Below are positions 63,922 to 64,000 of a stretch of 64,000 nucleotides of DNA, in pieces. The stretch covers positions 36,655,235 through 36,719,234 of the forward strand of contig NC_081544.1 in the NCBI RefSeq assembly GCF_901000735.1, written 5' to 3'. Origin of the DNA: Corylus avellana (lineage: Eukaryota > Streptophyta > Magnoliopsida > Fagales > Betulaceae). The position numbers and the translations under genes are program-made. How positions within the stretch are numbered: the first letter of the stretch is position 1; each line of letters starts with the position of its first letter. The notes beneath the pieces were generated by a model. It saw nothing but the letters and a program-made list of their open reading frames with translations, made no database searches and had not been told where the DNA came from.

Positions 63922-64000
63922 AGGCATCTTTCTTTTGCTTGTCCAGCTATTCCTCGTTCTCCTGATTCTGGAATTTTTGGTCCCAAACTAAAAGCAAAAT
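63922..64000. other. Short sequence beyond the gap
   Basis: 79 bases, too short to interpret. On the minus strand it contains an ATG that opens into the gap (63925-63927), but without sequence inside the gap it cannot be tied to GAPA. Confidence 0.3.

Overview
This is a stretch of plant nuclear chromosome, almost certainly from a woody or perennial eudicot. The evidence is spliced genes with GT-AG introns, a chloroplast-targeted GAPDH subunit A, an RBOH NADPH oxidase, a DYW-class PPR protein, a plant-only PADRE/DUF4228 protein and a DUF761 protein, all in AT-rich DNA full of microsatellites, MITEs and decayed LTR elements. I cannot name the species. One scaffold gap of exactly 100 N lies at 63822-63921.

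Layout. Plus strand, left half: sterol Delta8-Delta7 isomerase HYD1 (789-3431, 4 exons), an SRC2-like C2-domain protein (4245-5072), a DUF761 protein (8942-9493), replication licensing factor MCM2 (11865-17803, 17 exons) and calnexin (20193-22817, 6 exons). Minus strand, middle: an intronless PPR-DYW editing-factor candidate (23273-25273) and a PADRE/DUF4228 protein (28400-29224). Then a TVP38/DedA-type membrane protein on plus (31995-35861, 2 exons around a 3-kb intron), an RBOH NADPH oxidase on minus (38984-43328, 12 exons), an XTH cell-wall enzyme on plus (56638-58576, 4 exons) and chloroplast GAPA on minus (61268-63682 visible, exon 1 lost at the gap). Exon joins were worked out by hand; every join keeps frame and gives a family-typical length (221, 939, 544, 270, 933 and 294 aa; GAPA 389 aa without exon 1).

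The genes are ordinary single-copy housekeeping, signalling and cell-wall genes with no operon-like logic. Two E2F-type sites sit just upstream of MCM2, fitting S-phase control.

The unusual content is in the repeats. A 1,060-bp Mutator-like element (45527-46586) has long terminal inverted repeats and a 10-bp target duplication, and carries a piece of a RAB11/RABA GTPase gene: a Pack-MULE. Two further MULE-type MITEs have perfect 9-bp duplications (5618-5926, 49976-50565), and a Tourist-like MITE with TAA duplications sits in HYD1 intron 1. The TVP38 intron holds an apparent three-level nest: an inverted-repeat element containing a truncated Copia element, itself interrupted by another inverted-repeat element. 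Several of these elements share a GGTGG/CCACC-rich core although their terminal repeats differ, which is the pattern most worth following up.
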